Of a stretch of 64,000 bases of DNA, positions 1 to 9,637 are shown in pieces; position 1 is the stretch's first letter; the number at the start of each line of letters is the position of its first letter. This DNA comes from Bog-473 sp963701955 (GTDB lineage: Bacteria; Actinomycetota; Acidimicrobiia; Acidimicrobiales; RAAP-2): assembly GCA_963701955.1 (NCBI GenBank), contig OY969694.1, positions 372,001 to 436,000 of the forward strand, given 5' to 3'. Made by a program: the position numbers and the translations under genes. A model generated the notes under the pieces. The model saw only the letters and a program-made list of their open reading frames with translations. It ran no database searches and was not told the origin of the DNA.

Positions 1-711
1 ACGTGCAGAAGCGCGGGCCCCGACTTGTCCAGAACGTACGTGTCTGGCTCGACCTGCCCGCTCACGACAACCTCTCCCTGCCCAAAGGCCGCCTCGATCA
101 CGATATGGTCGGTTTCACCGGTAGAGGGGTCGGCCGTGAACATCACACCAGACCGCTCGGAGGGGATCATCTCCTGCACCACTACTCCCAGGGTGGGCTC
201 GTCGAGCACGGAGCGACTGACCCGGTAGGAGATGACCCGCGCGCTATAGAGGGAGGCCCAGCAATCGACCAGTCGCTCCAATAGGTCACTGTCTCCGGTC
301 ACGTTGGTGTAGGTGGCATTCATCCCGGCGAACGACGTGTCGGCCGCGTCCTCCCCGGTCCCAGAGGACCGCACAGCGACCGTTGTCGACTCGCCCAACC
401 GGTGGTATGCGTCAAGCACGGCCGCCGACAAGTCCTTCGGGAGATCGACCCCGCGCACGAGAGCCTGCGCTTCGGCTGCCACTTGGTCCAGGGCACCCAC
501 GTCCTCCGGATCTACCCCTTCCACGAGAGCAGCCAAGCGCTCGCGAACGCCGGAGGCGTCGAGTGCTTGCCGGTAGGCGTCAGCGGTGACGACGAATCCT
601 GACGGTACCGGCAGACCCGCCGCGCTCGAATTCGCCCAGGTTGGCCCCCTTCCCACCGACCAGAGCGGTGTCACCCAGGCGGATCTGGTCGAACCAAAGA
701 ACAGCCTTCAT
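1..711 (-). pseudogene. ppsA: Phosphoenolpyruvate synthase, N-terminal part, frameshifted and cut by the window edge
   Basis: PEP synthase makes phosphoenolpyruvate from pyruvate and ATP in the cytoplasm. The ATG at 711 opens MKAVLWFDQIRLGDTALVGG followed by KGANLGE, the classical nucleotide-binding start of the PEP/pyruvate-binding domain. That frame stops after about 42 codons. The family sequence resumes in another frame (GLPVPSGFVVTADAYRQAL, later AVRSSGTGEDAADTSFAG and QEMIPSERSGVMFTADPSTG) and stays open to base 1. Removing one base at about 616-625 restores GEFERAGLPVPSGF. The family is normally about 750-800 residues, so most of the gene lies outside. The break may be a sequencing error rather than true decay. 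The dormancy-type neighbours suggest a role in anaerobic or starvation carbon metabolism. Confidence 0.85.
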
Positions 712-1062
712 CAGTCTTCCGGTGCCTCTTGACAGCCATGCACCCTTCCATCGTGTGCTCTCGGCCGGGCCGTTGCTAGGGGAGAAGGTCCTGCTTCGCT
801 ATGGATCCCGAGCTCCGCGCTGCAGCGTTCGGGGACGCTCATGCACAACAGCGTCCTGTGGCCTGCTCTTCTCGCCTTCGGGTCGCAACTGATCCGCTGG
901 CGTCCAACCGCCCGCTTCTTCGAGGATCCGACGGAAGGGGTTGGGCTGCCGACATTTCTCGAATGGTCCGTCGTGGGACGCGAGGTTTCAGAAGGGGGGT
1001 TTCGGAGAGGGGGTTTCAGAGGGGTCCTTGGTCCCTAGCGGTCCCGGAGTCAAGGAGGTCAA
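712..1062. other. Intergenic region upstream of the PEP synthase gene
   Basis: No convincing gene is seen in these 351 bases; the open frames are Arg/Ser-rich and lack start signals. Imperfect G-rich direct repeats (GGGTTTC-GAG units) lie at about 985-1020, and a DosR-like site lies at 1019-1038. The divergent promoter for the PEP synthase gene (leftward) is presumably here. Confidence 0.5.
1019..1038. promoter_or_regulatory. Candidate DosR/DevR-like operator
   Basis: GGGTC-CTTG-GTCCC at 1022-1035 keeps the spacing of the DosR box (GGG and CCC 11 positions apart). It sits between the divergent PEP synthase gene and the small ORF/ABC transporter genes. By sequence alone it is a partial palindrome; the call rests on similar sites at 10859, 11598 and 15459. 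Confidence 0.35.
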
Positions 1063-1251
1063 ATGGTGATTGAGATTGGTCATCCAAATGCCAGGAGGAG
1101 TTCGATGCACCAGCCGAAGATCGTCAAGTCCGAGCGAGGCGCGCCGCGCTGGCGGCGACCGTCGTTGAGTCCTTACGTCCTCGATGACGTCACCTTCACG
1201 TTGTCGGAAATCCGCGAAGCACGGGTCGGTTCGCCACTCTCAACTCGGTAG
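1063..1251 (+). CDS. Possible small basic protein (62 aa) with strong ribosome binding sites
   Basis: I do not recognise this short ORF. It is listed because an 8-base perfect Shine-Dalgarno AAGGAGGT stands just before ATG-GTG at 1063, and a second one (AGGAGGAG) precedes an in-frame ATG at 1105. The product is basic (KSERGAPRWRRPSLS) and ends in a more acidic stretch (YVLDDVTFTLSEIREARVG), with no membrane segment. It could be a small regulator, a leader peptide for the ABC transporter 145 bases downstream, or spurious. Codon usage is not strongly coding-like. Confidence 0.3.
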   Translation: MVIEIGHPNARRSSMHQPKIVKSERGAPRWRRPSLSPYVLDDVTFTLSEIREARVGSPLSTR

Positions 1252-1395
1252 TTCGGACCGCAATGCGACGCCTGACGGCATCATCGCCACTAAGGATCAT
1301 CGCCCGTCCGCATGGCCAATGAATGATGCTGCGGCGATACCACACAGGAATACGGTGATCGATCACTTTTGTAGTTCGTCCATCGGAGAAAGACG

Positions 1396-2514
1396 ATGAA
1401 GTTCTTCGACTTCATTTTCCGGAATCTGTGGTACAAGAAAGCCCGGTCGATAGGCATGGCTTCTGCTGTCGCCATCGCGGTCATGGCCGTCGTCACCCTC
1501 GACGTCACCAGCAATGGCCTGGAGACATCGGCCGCAGCCATCATTTCGATCGGCAAGGCTGACTTTACCGTGGCTCAAAAGGGAGCGTCCGACACGCTGG
1601 CGAGCACCATCGACGAGCAGGAGCTCGCTCGCCTCCGACAGACCACTGGCGTTGCTCGTGTTGTCGGCGTTCTGGTCGAGACCGAGCACCTCAGTGCCGA
1701 CAACCCGGTCTTCATCGAGATCGGGATCAACCCTGACGATCTTGCTGCATTCGGTGTCTCCGTCGTCGCTGGACGTCCGTACGGCGCAACCGCCGCCCAC
1801 GAGGTGATGCTTGGGTGGCGTGCCGCGGCGAATCTCGGATTGAGAGTGGGTGATCGCTTCAAGGCCAACGGAACTGAGAACACGGTGACGGGCGTCTACT
1901 CGACCGGGAACTCCTTTGGCGATGCCGGCTCGATGTTCCCCCTTCCTGCGATCCAGGGATACAACCGGCTCTCTGGGATCGTCACGCTGGCCTTCGTGAA
2001 GGTTGTGCCAGGAGCTTCCCCCGGCGCGGTCGCCGCCCGCGTGGACTATGCCCAGCCCCAGCTCACGACCATACGTACCGCGGCGCAGTTCGGGCGAGCG
2101 GACCGAACCCTGGTGTATCTACAGGCGGCGGCCAACGGCAGCACGGTGCTCGCAATCCTGATCGGGGCGGTCATCATTGGGAACACGATGCTCCTCTCGC
2201 TCTTCGAGCGAACCAGAGAATTTGGCCTCATGCGGGCAGTCGGATGGACCCGGCGCCGAACCGTCAGCCTGCTGCTGGGTGAGAGCCTCCTGCTCGCACT
2301 GCTGGGGGCTGCGCTGGGGGTCGCATTGTCGTTTGCCGTCGTCTCCATACTCGAGGACCTTCCGGCCCTCAAGGGAGTACTGCAAGCGAACTTCACCAGT
2401 GGCGCGTTCTGGCGTGCGATCTTCACTGCCCTCGTCATGACCCTGATCGGTGCGGCGTATCCGATCGCCAGAGCCGCATCTCTCTCGCCTCTCAAGGCCC
2501 TCAGCTATGAGTGA
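1396..2514 (+). CDS. ABC transporter permease, FtsX/MacB type
   Basis: This is the membrane subunit of a MacB/LolCDE-like ABC transporter (372 aa). The layout is classical: one N-terminal membrane segment (about 19-35), a large extracytoplasmic MacB-like core (about 40-245), then three C-terminal segments (about 247-268, 289-312, 340-358). The FtsX signature ERTREFGLMRAVGWTRRR lies between segments 2 and 3. The start ATG has GGAGAAAG upstream. Its stop overlaps the start of the ATPase gene by 8 bases, so the two are translationally coupled. Such pairs usually export peptides, lipids or drugs, or act in envelope stress; the substrate cannot be told from sequence. Confidence 0.9.
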   Translation: MKFFDFIFRNLWYKKARSIGMASAVAIAVMAVVTLDVTSNGLETSAAAIISIGKADFTVAQKGASDTLASTIDEQELARLRQTTGVARVVGVLVETEHLSADNPVFIEIGINPDDLAAFGVSVVAGRPYGATAAHEVMLGWRAAANLGLRVGDRFKANGTENTVTGVYSTGNSFGDAGSMFPLPAIQGYNRLSGIVTLAFVKVVPGASPGAVAARVDYAQPQLTTIRTAAQFGRADRTLVYLQAAANGSTVLAILIGAVIIGNTMLLSLFERTREFGLMRAVGWTRRRTVSLLLGESLLLALLGAALGVALSFAVVSILEDLPALKGVLQANFTSGAFWRAIFTALVMTLIGAAYPIARAASLSPLKALSYE

Positions 2515-3217
2515 ATCACTCGAAGAACACTTGGCGGTTGTGGTTCGAGGCGTGACCAGGATCTACCCTGGCAATGTCACGGCCCTGGCGGGGCTGGACC
2601 TCTCTGTGCGTTCCGGGGAGATGGTGGCCATCACGGGACCATCGGGTTGTGGCAAGTCGACCCTCCTCCATTTGCTCGCTGCCATCGACACTCCGACTTC
2701 GGGTTCCGTGACGGTTGACGGACACGATCTTGCCCGACTCCGCGACCTGAGCGGCTTTCGCCGGCATGTTGTCGGCCTCGTGTTCCAGTTCCACAATCTC
2801 CTCCCTCAACTTTCCGCGGTGTCCAATGTGGAGCTCCCGATGTTCGGCACCGGAAGGTCAGCACGTCAGCGACGGGCCCGGGCGCGAGAGTTGCTGGTCG
2901 AAGTTGACCTCGGTGACTGCGAAAGCCGTCTTCCCACCGAGCTTTCGGGTGGGGAGCGCCAGCGGGTCGCTATCGCCCGAGCCCTGGCAAACGATCCCAA
3001 GGTCCTCTTGGCCGACGAGCCGACCGGGAGCCTCGACTCCGCGTCGACGGAGCGGTTCATGACGCTGCTCGGTCGCCTGGGCAGCCGCGGGGTGACCATC
3101 GTGCTGGTGACGCACGACCACGATGTCGCCGCACACGCTCACCGTGTCGTCGAAATGCGCGACGGTGCAGTCTTCGATGACGGTCTGAGGGTTGGCCTCG
3201 TTGCGAATGATCTTTAA
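2507..3217 (+). CDS. ABC transporter ATPase, LolD/MacB type
   Basis: Cytoplasmic ATPase partner of the preceding permease (236 aa). Walker A GPSGCGKS is at residues 44-51, the signature LSGGE at 146-150 and Walker B VLLADEP at 166-172, followed by the switch histidine in VLVTHDHD. The size fits the LolD/MacB-N family. The ATG at 2507 is chosen although the frame is open upstream, because it overlaps the permease stop (ATGAGTGA) and matches the family length. The gene meets the end of the oppositely oriented USP region with almost no space. Confidence 0.92.
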   Translation: MSESLEEHLAVVVRGVTRIYPGNVTALAGLDLSVRSGEMVAITGPSGCGKSTLLHLLAAIDTPTSGSVTVDGHDLARLRDLSGFRRHVVGLVFQFHNLLPQLSAVSNVELPMFGTGRSARQRRARARELLVEVDLGDCESRLPTELSGGERQRVAIARALANDPKVLLADEPTGSLDSASTERFMTLLGRLGSRGVTIVLVTHDHDVAAHAHRVVEMRDGAVFDDGLRVGLVANDL

Positions 3218-3375
3218 CAGGGGGCCGAGTCCACCGGGCCGTCAAAGGAGCTGTGGATCTCAAAGCCGGCGACGATGGTGAGCTCTCGCAAGAGTGTGAT
3301 GATTCGGGCCCGGAGGCCGAGCTCACCGCCCGTGAGCCCCAATACGTAGAAGGTGGCGACCTCAATCGACGCCTT
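3214..3375 (-). other. Coding-like tail downstream of the universal stress protein, in a shifted frame
   Basis: After the USP stop, another minus-strand frame stays open for about 50 codons with strongly GC-ending third positions and protein-like sequence (ATFYVLGLTGGELGLRARI, then TLLRELTIVAGFEIHSSF). It ends with TAA directly against the end of the convergent ABC ATPase gene. No ATG/GTG/TTG opens it. Skipping one base near the GGGG run at about 3375-3382 would join it to the USP, the same +1 pattern as in three other genes here. It may be the true C-terminus of the USP; I do not recognise the peptide. Confidence 0.4.
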
Positions 3376-4126
3376 GTCCCCTTAGTGGCAGCAGCAAGAT
3401 AGGGAGTTTCACGGTGCCGAGTATCTGGCGAACGGCGCGCGCCCTTCCGGCCGTGCTGTCCTGTGACCAGCTCAAGACGATCAGATCTGCTCCGTGCTCG
3501 TCGCAGACCTCGGCGACTTGCGTTCCCACGGTCCCGTGACGGAGCACGACGCTGGCCTCGTGATGGGGGAGGTGTCGAGAGAGGAACTCCTTCCCCAGGA
3601 TCTCGAGATCGCGCCAGGGATGGTCGAGCATTGCGGGCGTGGTGGATTCAGTGAAGACGTGGACGACGATGAGCTCCACGTCGGCAGCAAGGAGGGGGAT
3701 CAACCCGTCGAGCACGGGTTGGGTGGAGGCTTCTGTTCCCTCGAGGGGAATGAGGAGCCGGCGGAAGAAGCCAGGAGAGACGAATTCGGGGGGTACGATG
3801 ACGACCGGCTTGGAGCTCCGTTCGAGAACGTGCCTGGCCGTCGTCCCTAGAAGACGCCGGTCACCGGCCGCTGCCTTGGTGCCGATGACCGCTGCAACGA
3901 CATCCGGCGCATCAACCGCCCTGAGCAGTGAGGACTCCAGGGGGCCCGAGACGAGACGCAGTGGTACGCGAGCACGGTCGGTCTGTCGCGTGACGGACTG
4001 GTCCTCGGACGTGGTGATGTGGACTGCTTCGACATCGGTGTTGGTCAACTCACCGATTCTCAGCGCAGTGTCGAGCACTGATCGGGCGGTCGGCGAGGCA
4101 TCGATGGCGGCCAAGACAATGCTCAT
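3362..4126 (-). CDS. Tandem universal stress protein (two USP domains)
   Basis: Cytoplasmic stress protein of 254 aa with two UspA folds: residues 1-125 (starts MSIVLAAIDASPTARSVLDT, ends RSSKPVVIVP) and about 130-250 (ends VKLPILLLPL). Tandem USPs of this size are typical of actinobacterial DosR-type regulons and often bind ATP. The ATG overlaps the TGA of the HAD-GH65 gene (ATGA), and its Shine-Dalgarno AAGGAGG lies within the last codons of that gene, so the two are translationally coupled. The annotated stop may be premature (see the shifted tail at 3214-3375). A USP next to a HAD-GH65 gene repeats the Rv2005c/Rv2006 arrangement of Mycobacterium tuberculosis. Confidence 0.88.
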   Translation of the reverse strand: MSIVLAAIDASPTARSVLDTALRIGELTNTDVEAVHITTSEDQSVTRQTDRARVPLRLVSGPLESSLLRAVDAPDVVAAVIGTKAAAGDRRLLGTTARHVLERSSKPVVIVPPEFVSPGFFRRLLIPLEGTEASTQPVLDGLIPLLAADVELIVVHVFTESTTPAMLDHPWRDLEILGKEFLSRHLPHHEASVVLRHGTVGTQVAEVCDEHGADLIVLSWSQDSTAGRARAVRQILGTVKLPILLLPLRGQGVD

Positions 4127-7100
4127 AGGTCCTCCTTCGAACGTGCGCTGTCAGTGATCGTGAAGGTGTGCCCCAGATGCCCACACCGCGCCATCCGCCC
4201 GTCGCCGAGCCGCACGTCGACCGGGCGATCACATCGAACGGTGACCGCGTCGTGTTCGGCGCGTACGTTGACTCGCCCTCCACGGAACCGAAAGCGCAAT
4301 TGCAGTGCCGACCATGCCGCCGGGAGGCAAGGGTCGATAAAGAGGAAGTCTTCTTCCGCCCGCAGCCCGAGAAATCCGTACGCCAGCGCCTGCCAGACCC
4401 CGCCCATGGTGGCCAGGTGCAGGCCCCCTGCGGTGGTGCCCGTGAGGTCGTCCAGGTCGAGTCGAGCAGCCAACCGGAACAGCTCCAGGGCACGTTCTGG
4501 GTCTCCCGCACGTGCAAGCAGCGCGGCCGAGATCGCCGGCGAGAGCGAGCTGCCGTGGGCGGTGCGGGGTTCGTAGAAGGCGACGGATCTGGCGAGAGAA
4601 TCCGGAACAACATCGTCTGGAAGCAGGTGATAGAGCATGAGCACATCGGCCTGTTTGATGAGCTGGGACCCCGTGACCTGTTCGCTTCCCAGCACCATGT
4701 CGACCGCCAGCGGCGGCGGACCTATCTCGCTCATCAACAGGGGCTCCAGATCGAAGTAGCCGGCGAACTGCTCGTAGAGACCCCGCCCGGGGTCCCACCC
4801 GTCCACCAGACAGTCCGCCAGCGCTCGCAACCTCGCGGCTTCCTCGGGGTCGCCGTTCGTTCGGGTCAGCACTTCGGCGCCCCGACGAAGGTTCCAGCGC
4901 GCCATCACGTTCGTGTACGCGTTGTCATCGACGATCTGGTGGTACTCGTCCGGCCCCATGACACGGTCCAGATGTCCGCGGTCCGCAGGATCCCGTTGTA
5001 TTCGGCTGGCCCAGTAGCGGGCCGTCTCCACTGCGAGATCGCGACCCGCCCCCGCCGAGAACCCGCTGTCTCCCGTCCAAGCGGCGTACTGCGCGGCGGC
5101 CCACGCCACGTCGGCGACAATGTGTTCTTCGCGCGCGCCCGTGGCTATCGGGATCATGGCTCCGCGAGGTCCCCGGACTTGGCTCGGGGTGACGTCGCGC
5201 CCGTCGCCGGCCGACTCCCAGGGAAAGCGGGCGCCAGCATGGCCAAGTGCCTGGGCGAGCCGTCGGGCAACGGGGAGACGGCGGATGCGGTACTCGAGCA
5301 TGGCGCGCGCGGATGCCGGGCGAATGGCGGCCAGGGCTGGAAGAACGAAGACGTCGGCGTCCCAAAAGACATGTCCGTCATAGGCGTGCCCTGTCAGGCC
5401 GCGGGCTCCCACTGCTGCGTCGCTGTCGGGGGCTGCCGCGACGAGCAGATGGAACACGGCAAAGCGCGCCGCCAGTTGATCTCGCGCGACGCGGTCGTGA
5501 TCTCCCTCGATCACGACATCCGCGTCCTCCCACATCCGGGCCCAGGCGCATCTGTGCTCGGCCAAGAGTGCGTCAAAGCCGAGAGCTTGTTCCTGCTCGA
5601 GGTACTCGCCGGCCAGTTGGGAGCCGTCCAGGTCGGCCCGAGGGACCGCCCAGGCCGCCAGCCGTTCGACGATCTCGTAACCATCGGCCACGGTGACCCG
5701 TTGGTGCGCCGCCACAGCCAACCGCTGGTGGTCAGAGCCTGTGAACGCAAGGTCAACGCCCGGCGTATCCTCCCGTGTGAACCCGCGGTCATCGTTGGGG
5801 GGTCGCAGGGTATCCCCCAACCCGATCCGGCCTGCGGGCGCCTCGACTCGCAGTGCCATGGCGTGCGGGGAGGCGGCAGAGACGAAGCGAATCGACCGCA
5901 GGCTTGATCCGGTGGGACCGCCTCGCACCAGTGTGCCAGTGCGCAGGTCGAGCAGACGATGCGGTGTGTGGCGGTGGGAGTCCGTCGGTGGGTTGAATCC
6001 CGTCCACACGGGTCCAGGAAGGATCTTGCCCTCGTCGTCATAGACGCCATCTACGAGGAACAGTGGAGTGGAGCCAGGGCCGTCCTCCTCGAGGGAACCG
6101 CGCGTTCCTACCCACCCGTTGCCAAGCCAACCCAGCGACTCGGCGACCCGGACCTGAGCGATCCGTTGGGGGAGCGATAGGACCCAGCCGGGGTCATGGT
6201 CGACTTGTGGCACCCGGTGCTCAGCCCGGCGGGTGAGCTGCGCATCGAAGAGCTCGGCAAGACGGCTCGGACCGCCCCCGAGGTGCACGACGCCGTCGGG
6301 AACACCACCGGGCTCGACTCCGACTGAGACGACCGGCGCGCGACATAGAGCGTCCACGATCATGAACGAATCGCTGCCAGTGGCACCACCGATCGGACCG
6401 AACTCGTCCCCACCGACGAGAATGAGCTTGCCGGTGATGCCCTGGAGAGCCAGCCAGTCGGCCGCCCAGCGCGCTCGAGTCGGACTTGTCGGTCAGTCCA
6501 ATCTCGACGTGCTTGACATCGCTCGTGATCCGAGGATCGGCCAGACCCGCGGAGCGCGCGGCGCCGGTTGCAATATCGACGACCTCGGATAGGTCCGCCA
6601 TGCCGACCACGCCGAGGCGCGCCATCACTGCCTCGAGGAGCAGACCGATGTCTGCCTTCTTGGGATCGCTCCACTGAGGAACCGGAATGATGTCGATCTT
6701 GCGACGATTGAGCCGGTTGGCCACGATCCGCGTCTCGAGACCTCGCTCCCGAAGGCGTTCTACGGTCTGCGCGGCGGCGAGGTCAAGCGCTCGATCCTCA
6801 TCGACGCTGGCCGTGCGCCGGTACAGGAGCTGGGTCCCTTGCCCGGTTACCCGAAACACCTCAGATCCCCTGTTGCAACACAAGAAGAGGTGGCCCCGAC
6901 CGCGTGGCCTCGCGTGGAGCTGACCGTCAATATTCCCGACATGGGTGCCGCTCACGATGAAGGAGTGCACGCCCAGGTCGCTGAGAGCCTCGATCTGCTC
7001 CCGAGCGCCCTTGGCATCGGCGTCGCGGTCGGGCACCACAGTGCCGTCCCAGTCCAAGACGAGGGCCTCGTAAGTCTCATCTGAGAAGGCCCTTCGGCCA

Positions 7101-7144
7101 CGAATCGGAGCCACCTGATGATGTGAGGGCATGCTCGCCGTCAC
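4123..7144 (-). pseudogene. HAD phosphatase fused to GH65 phosphorylase/hydrolase (OtsB1-like), single frameshift
   Basis: The N-terminal part is a HAD-type sugar phosphatase: LVLDWDGTVVPDRDADAKG gives the DxDGT nucleophile motif. The C-terminal part is a GH65 domain (maltose/trehalose/kojibiose phosphorylase family) with VMGPDEYHQIVDDNAYTNV carrying the general-acid Glu, and the late family block TAHGSSLSPAISAALLARAG. The HAD frame (start GTG 7144; ATG 7132 also possible) and the GH65 frame (open from 6363 leftwards) are offset by one base. Skipping one base at 6469-6478 restores DKSDSARWAADWLALQGITG and gives one protein of about 1005 aa. M. tuberculosis Rv2006 (OtsB1) has the same fusion. 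Likely substrates are trehalose-type phosphates or disaccharides. The break may be a sequencing error. Confidence 0.8.
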
Positions 7145-7292
7145 TCGCTCCGTGCCAGATCGGCGCCTATTCCATGCCCCACTCGGTCATGGTCCGCGCG
7201 CGCGCTCTTGGACCGCCAGGGGCGATGGTCACAGAAATGTCCAGTCTCCCCAGCCATCGACGCCTGAAAGGGGGCGGCTCAAGCTGCTCGAA

Positions 7293-9452
7293 TCAGGAGT
7301 CGAACGAGCCCAGCCCGGTTTCGGTGGCCGTGATCGGGTGACGAGCGGTGTGTTCGAGCTCCATGCCTTCGGGCAGTCCTTCGACGTGCCACCCGTCGTT
7401 GGTGACGTCGATGCTCACCTTGCTTCCGGCTAGGTCGATCCGGTCGATCCGGAGCGGCAGGAATTCCTCGGGTACGGCGGGGTCGCACCAGACTTTCCCG
7501 AAGGGGACCCATGGATCGAAGCGCAACAGGGTTCGCAGGAGGTAGAGCGGAGCCGCAGCTGACCAAGCCTGTGGTGAGCAGGACGTGGGATAGGCCACCG
7601 GCAAGTCGAACTCCTGTCGATCAAATCCGCAGAACAGTTCTGGCAGTCGGCTCCCGATCTGCTCGGACGCGTCAAGCAATCCCAGGACAATTCGTTGAGC
7701 CTCGGCGACGAAGCCGTAGCGCATGAGACCCGCGGCAACGATGGCATTGTCGTGGGGCCAGACGGACCCATTGTGGTAGCTCATGGGGTTGTAGGCGCCC
7801 ATTGTGGAGGCGAGGGTTCGCACTCCAAAGCCGGTGAACATCTCGGGACTCATGATGTGGCGCGCCACGGAAGCGGCCTTGTCTTCGTCGACGACTCCGG
7901 TCCAGAGGCAGTGTCCCATGTTGGACGCGAGGGCGTCGACCGGGCGCTTCTCTGCGTCGAGCGCTACGGCGAAGTACCCCCGATCAGGCAGCCAGAACGC
8001 TTCATTGAAGCGTTGCTTGAGTCGATGCGCTCGATCCGACCAATGGCGAGCGAGGTCGACTTCACCAGCTTCGCGAGCGAAGTGCGCCCGGGCGAGGAAT
8101 GCAGCATAGGCATAGCCTTGAACCTCGGCGAGTGCGATCGGAGGTTGGGCAAGATCCCCGGTTGCGAAGTTGATGCCGTCGAACGAGTCCTTCCAACCTT
8201 GGTTGACGAGCCCGCGGTCCGTGGCGCGCTGGTACTCGATGAAACCGTCGCCATCGCGGTCGCCGAACTGCTCCATCCATTCCAACGCACGATCGGCGTG
8301 CGGGATGAGCGCGTCAACCTCCGAGGTGGCCAATCCCCAGCGCCGCAATTCGCCGAGCAGCATCACGAACAGGGAAGTGGAGTCGATGCTGCCGTAATAG
8401 AGGTTGCCGCCTCCGAGGACCATTTCCGTATCAGGGCCTGATCGGACCTCATGGAGAATGCGACCCGGCTCCTCCTCGGTGATTGGGTCCACCTTCTGGC
8501 CCTGCAACTGCGCCAGCGTCTGGAGAGTTCCCAGGGCCACGGTCGGGTCTACCGGCAGCAGCATCCAGCTGGTCAGGAGCGAATCGCGCCCGAACAGAGT
8601 CATGAACCAGGGAACCCCTGCCGCCACGACGACGCGGTCGGGGTGGTCAGGATCGAACATACGGAGAGCGCCGATGTCCTCGGCGCTGGTCGCCAAGAGC
8701 GGTCCAAGGCGCTCTTCGGGGGTGCTCACCAAAGGCGCGGCCTGACGCCAGGCCTCGTGCCGAGCAGCGGGTTGGCTCGTCTCGATGGGTTGGTCGCGCG
8801 CGTAACGAGGAGGGATCTCGACGCCATCTTGCGCCGGGATCACCTGCACGCTGACCATGGCGTCCTTCCGAGGCTCCACCACGAGCTGCCACGCGATCTG
8901 TCCAGGCAGGGCTCTGGCCTGCGCGTCCGCTGATACCCGGACGGCGCGGCTCTCGGCCCCGAACCGATAGCTCATTGAGAGATCAGATACGTTGGCACTC
9001 GACTCGATGGCATCGCGGCGTCGGGCCCTCCCCTCCTTGACCTCGAAGAGCCCTGCAAAATCCGTATCGACGTCGAGCACAAGGAGGACACCCGCTGTCT
9101 CTCTCCCGAGATTGCGCACGACGATGTCCTCTCGCATGCCGTTGCCCACATACCGGTGGCGCACGACGAGGAGGGTGCTGTCCGCGGTGCCGGCCCTGGG
9201 GGGTCGTCGGGTGATGAAGGTGCCGGCGTACGGTGCCGGACGATTGGTGGCCAAGCCCTCCAGTTCGAGGCCGTCGACGGTCAGTGCGAAGTGACTGAGG
9301 AACCGGGTGTCACGGAAGAACAGTCCCTGCTCAGCCCCAGTTCGGATATCACCATTCGGGGCACAGATGCAGAAAGTTGCACCCTCCACGAGGGTGACGG
9401 AACCGGAGGCTCCAACGCTGGGTGATCCCCCATAGGCCCACGCTTGTGTCAT
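7293..9452 (-). CDS. Glycogen-debranching-type amylo-alpha-1,6-glucosidase
   Basis: A 719-aa cytoplasmic enzyme with the bacterial GDE N-terminal domain (about 15-215; VTLVEGATFCICAPNGDI, FFRDTRFLSHFALTVDG) followed by an (alpha/alpha)6 barrel (GVPWFMTLFGRDSLLTSWML, SYHNGSVWPHDNAIVAAGLM). This architecture occurs in trehalose/glycogen-related stress enzymes of Actinobacteria and likely hydrolyses alpha-glucosidic bonds. AAGGTGG stands 9 bases before the ATG. The gene lies upstream of the HAD-GH65/USP genes on the same strand with a 148-base gap, so co-transcription is plausible. The exact substrate is not visible from sequence. Confidence 0.85.
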   Translation of the reverse strand: MTQAWAYGGSPSVGASGSVTLVEGATFCICAPNGDIRTGAEQGLFFRDTRFLSHFALTVDGLELEGLATNRPAPYAGTFITRRPPRAGTADSTLLVVRHRYVGNGMREDIVVRNLGRETAGVLLVLDVDTDFAGLFEVKEGRARRRDAIESSANVSDLSMSYRFGAESRAVRVSADAQARALPGQIAWQLVVEPRKDAMVSVQVIPAQDGVEIPPRYARDQPIETSQPAARHEAWRQAAPLVSTPEERLGPLLATSAEDIGALRMFDPDHPDRVVVAAGVPWFMTLFGRDSLLTSWMLLPVDPTVALGTLQTLAQLQGQKVDPITEEEPGRILHEVRSGPDTEMVLGGGNLYYGSIDSTSLFVMLLGELRRWGLATSEVDALIPHADRALEWMEQFGDRDGDGFIEYQRATDRGLVNQGWKDSFDGINFATGDLAQPPIALAEVQGYAYAAFLARAHFAREAGEVDLARHWSDRAHRLKQRFNEAFWLPDRGYFAVALDAEKRPVDALASNMGHCLWTGVVDEDKAASVARHIMSPEMFTGFGVRTLASTMGAYNPMSYHNGSVWPHDNAIVAAGLMRYGFVAEAQRIVLGLLDASEQIGSRLPELFCGFDRQEFDLPVAYPTSCSPQAWSAAAPLYLLRTLLRFDPWVPFGKVWCDPAVPEEFLPLRIDRIDLAGSKVSIDVTNDGWHVEGLPEGMELEHTARHPITATETGLGSFDS

Positions 9453-9637
9453 CGATCAGCCACCTTGTGCGTCATGAATGATTGGCGTGAGATCCACCGT
9501 GCTGATGCATGATGGATGAATCGGCATCCAGCCCGTTCCGCCTGAGCGTCAGAACACTCGAGCACGTGCGCTATGAAATCCCGGTGAAGCAGGTAAGGGT
9601 AGTTCAGTCGCTGGGAGAACGTGGTCTCGGGTCAACG

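Noticed and set aside
4168..5907. 579-codon plus-strand frame opposite the GH65 domain
   Set aside because: Antisense shadow; the minus strand carries the GH65 motifs.
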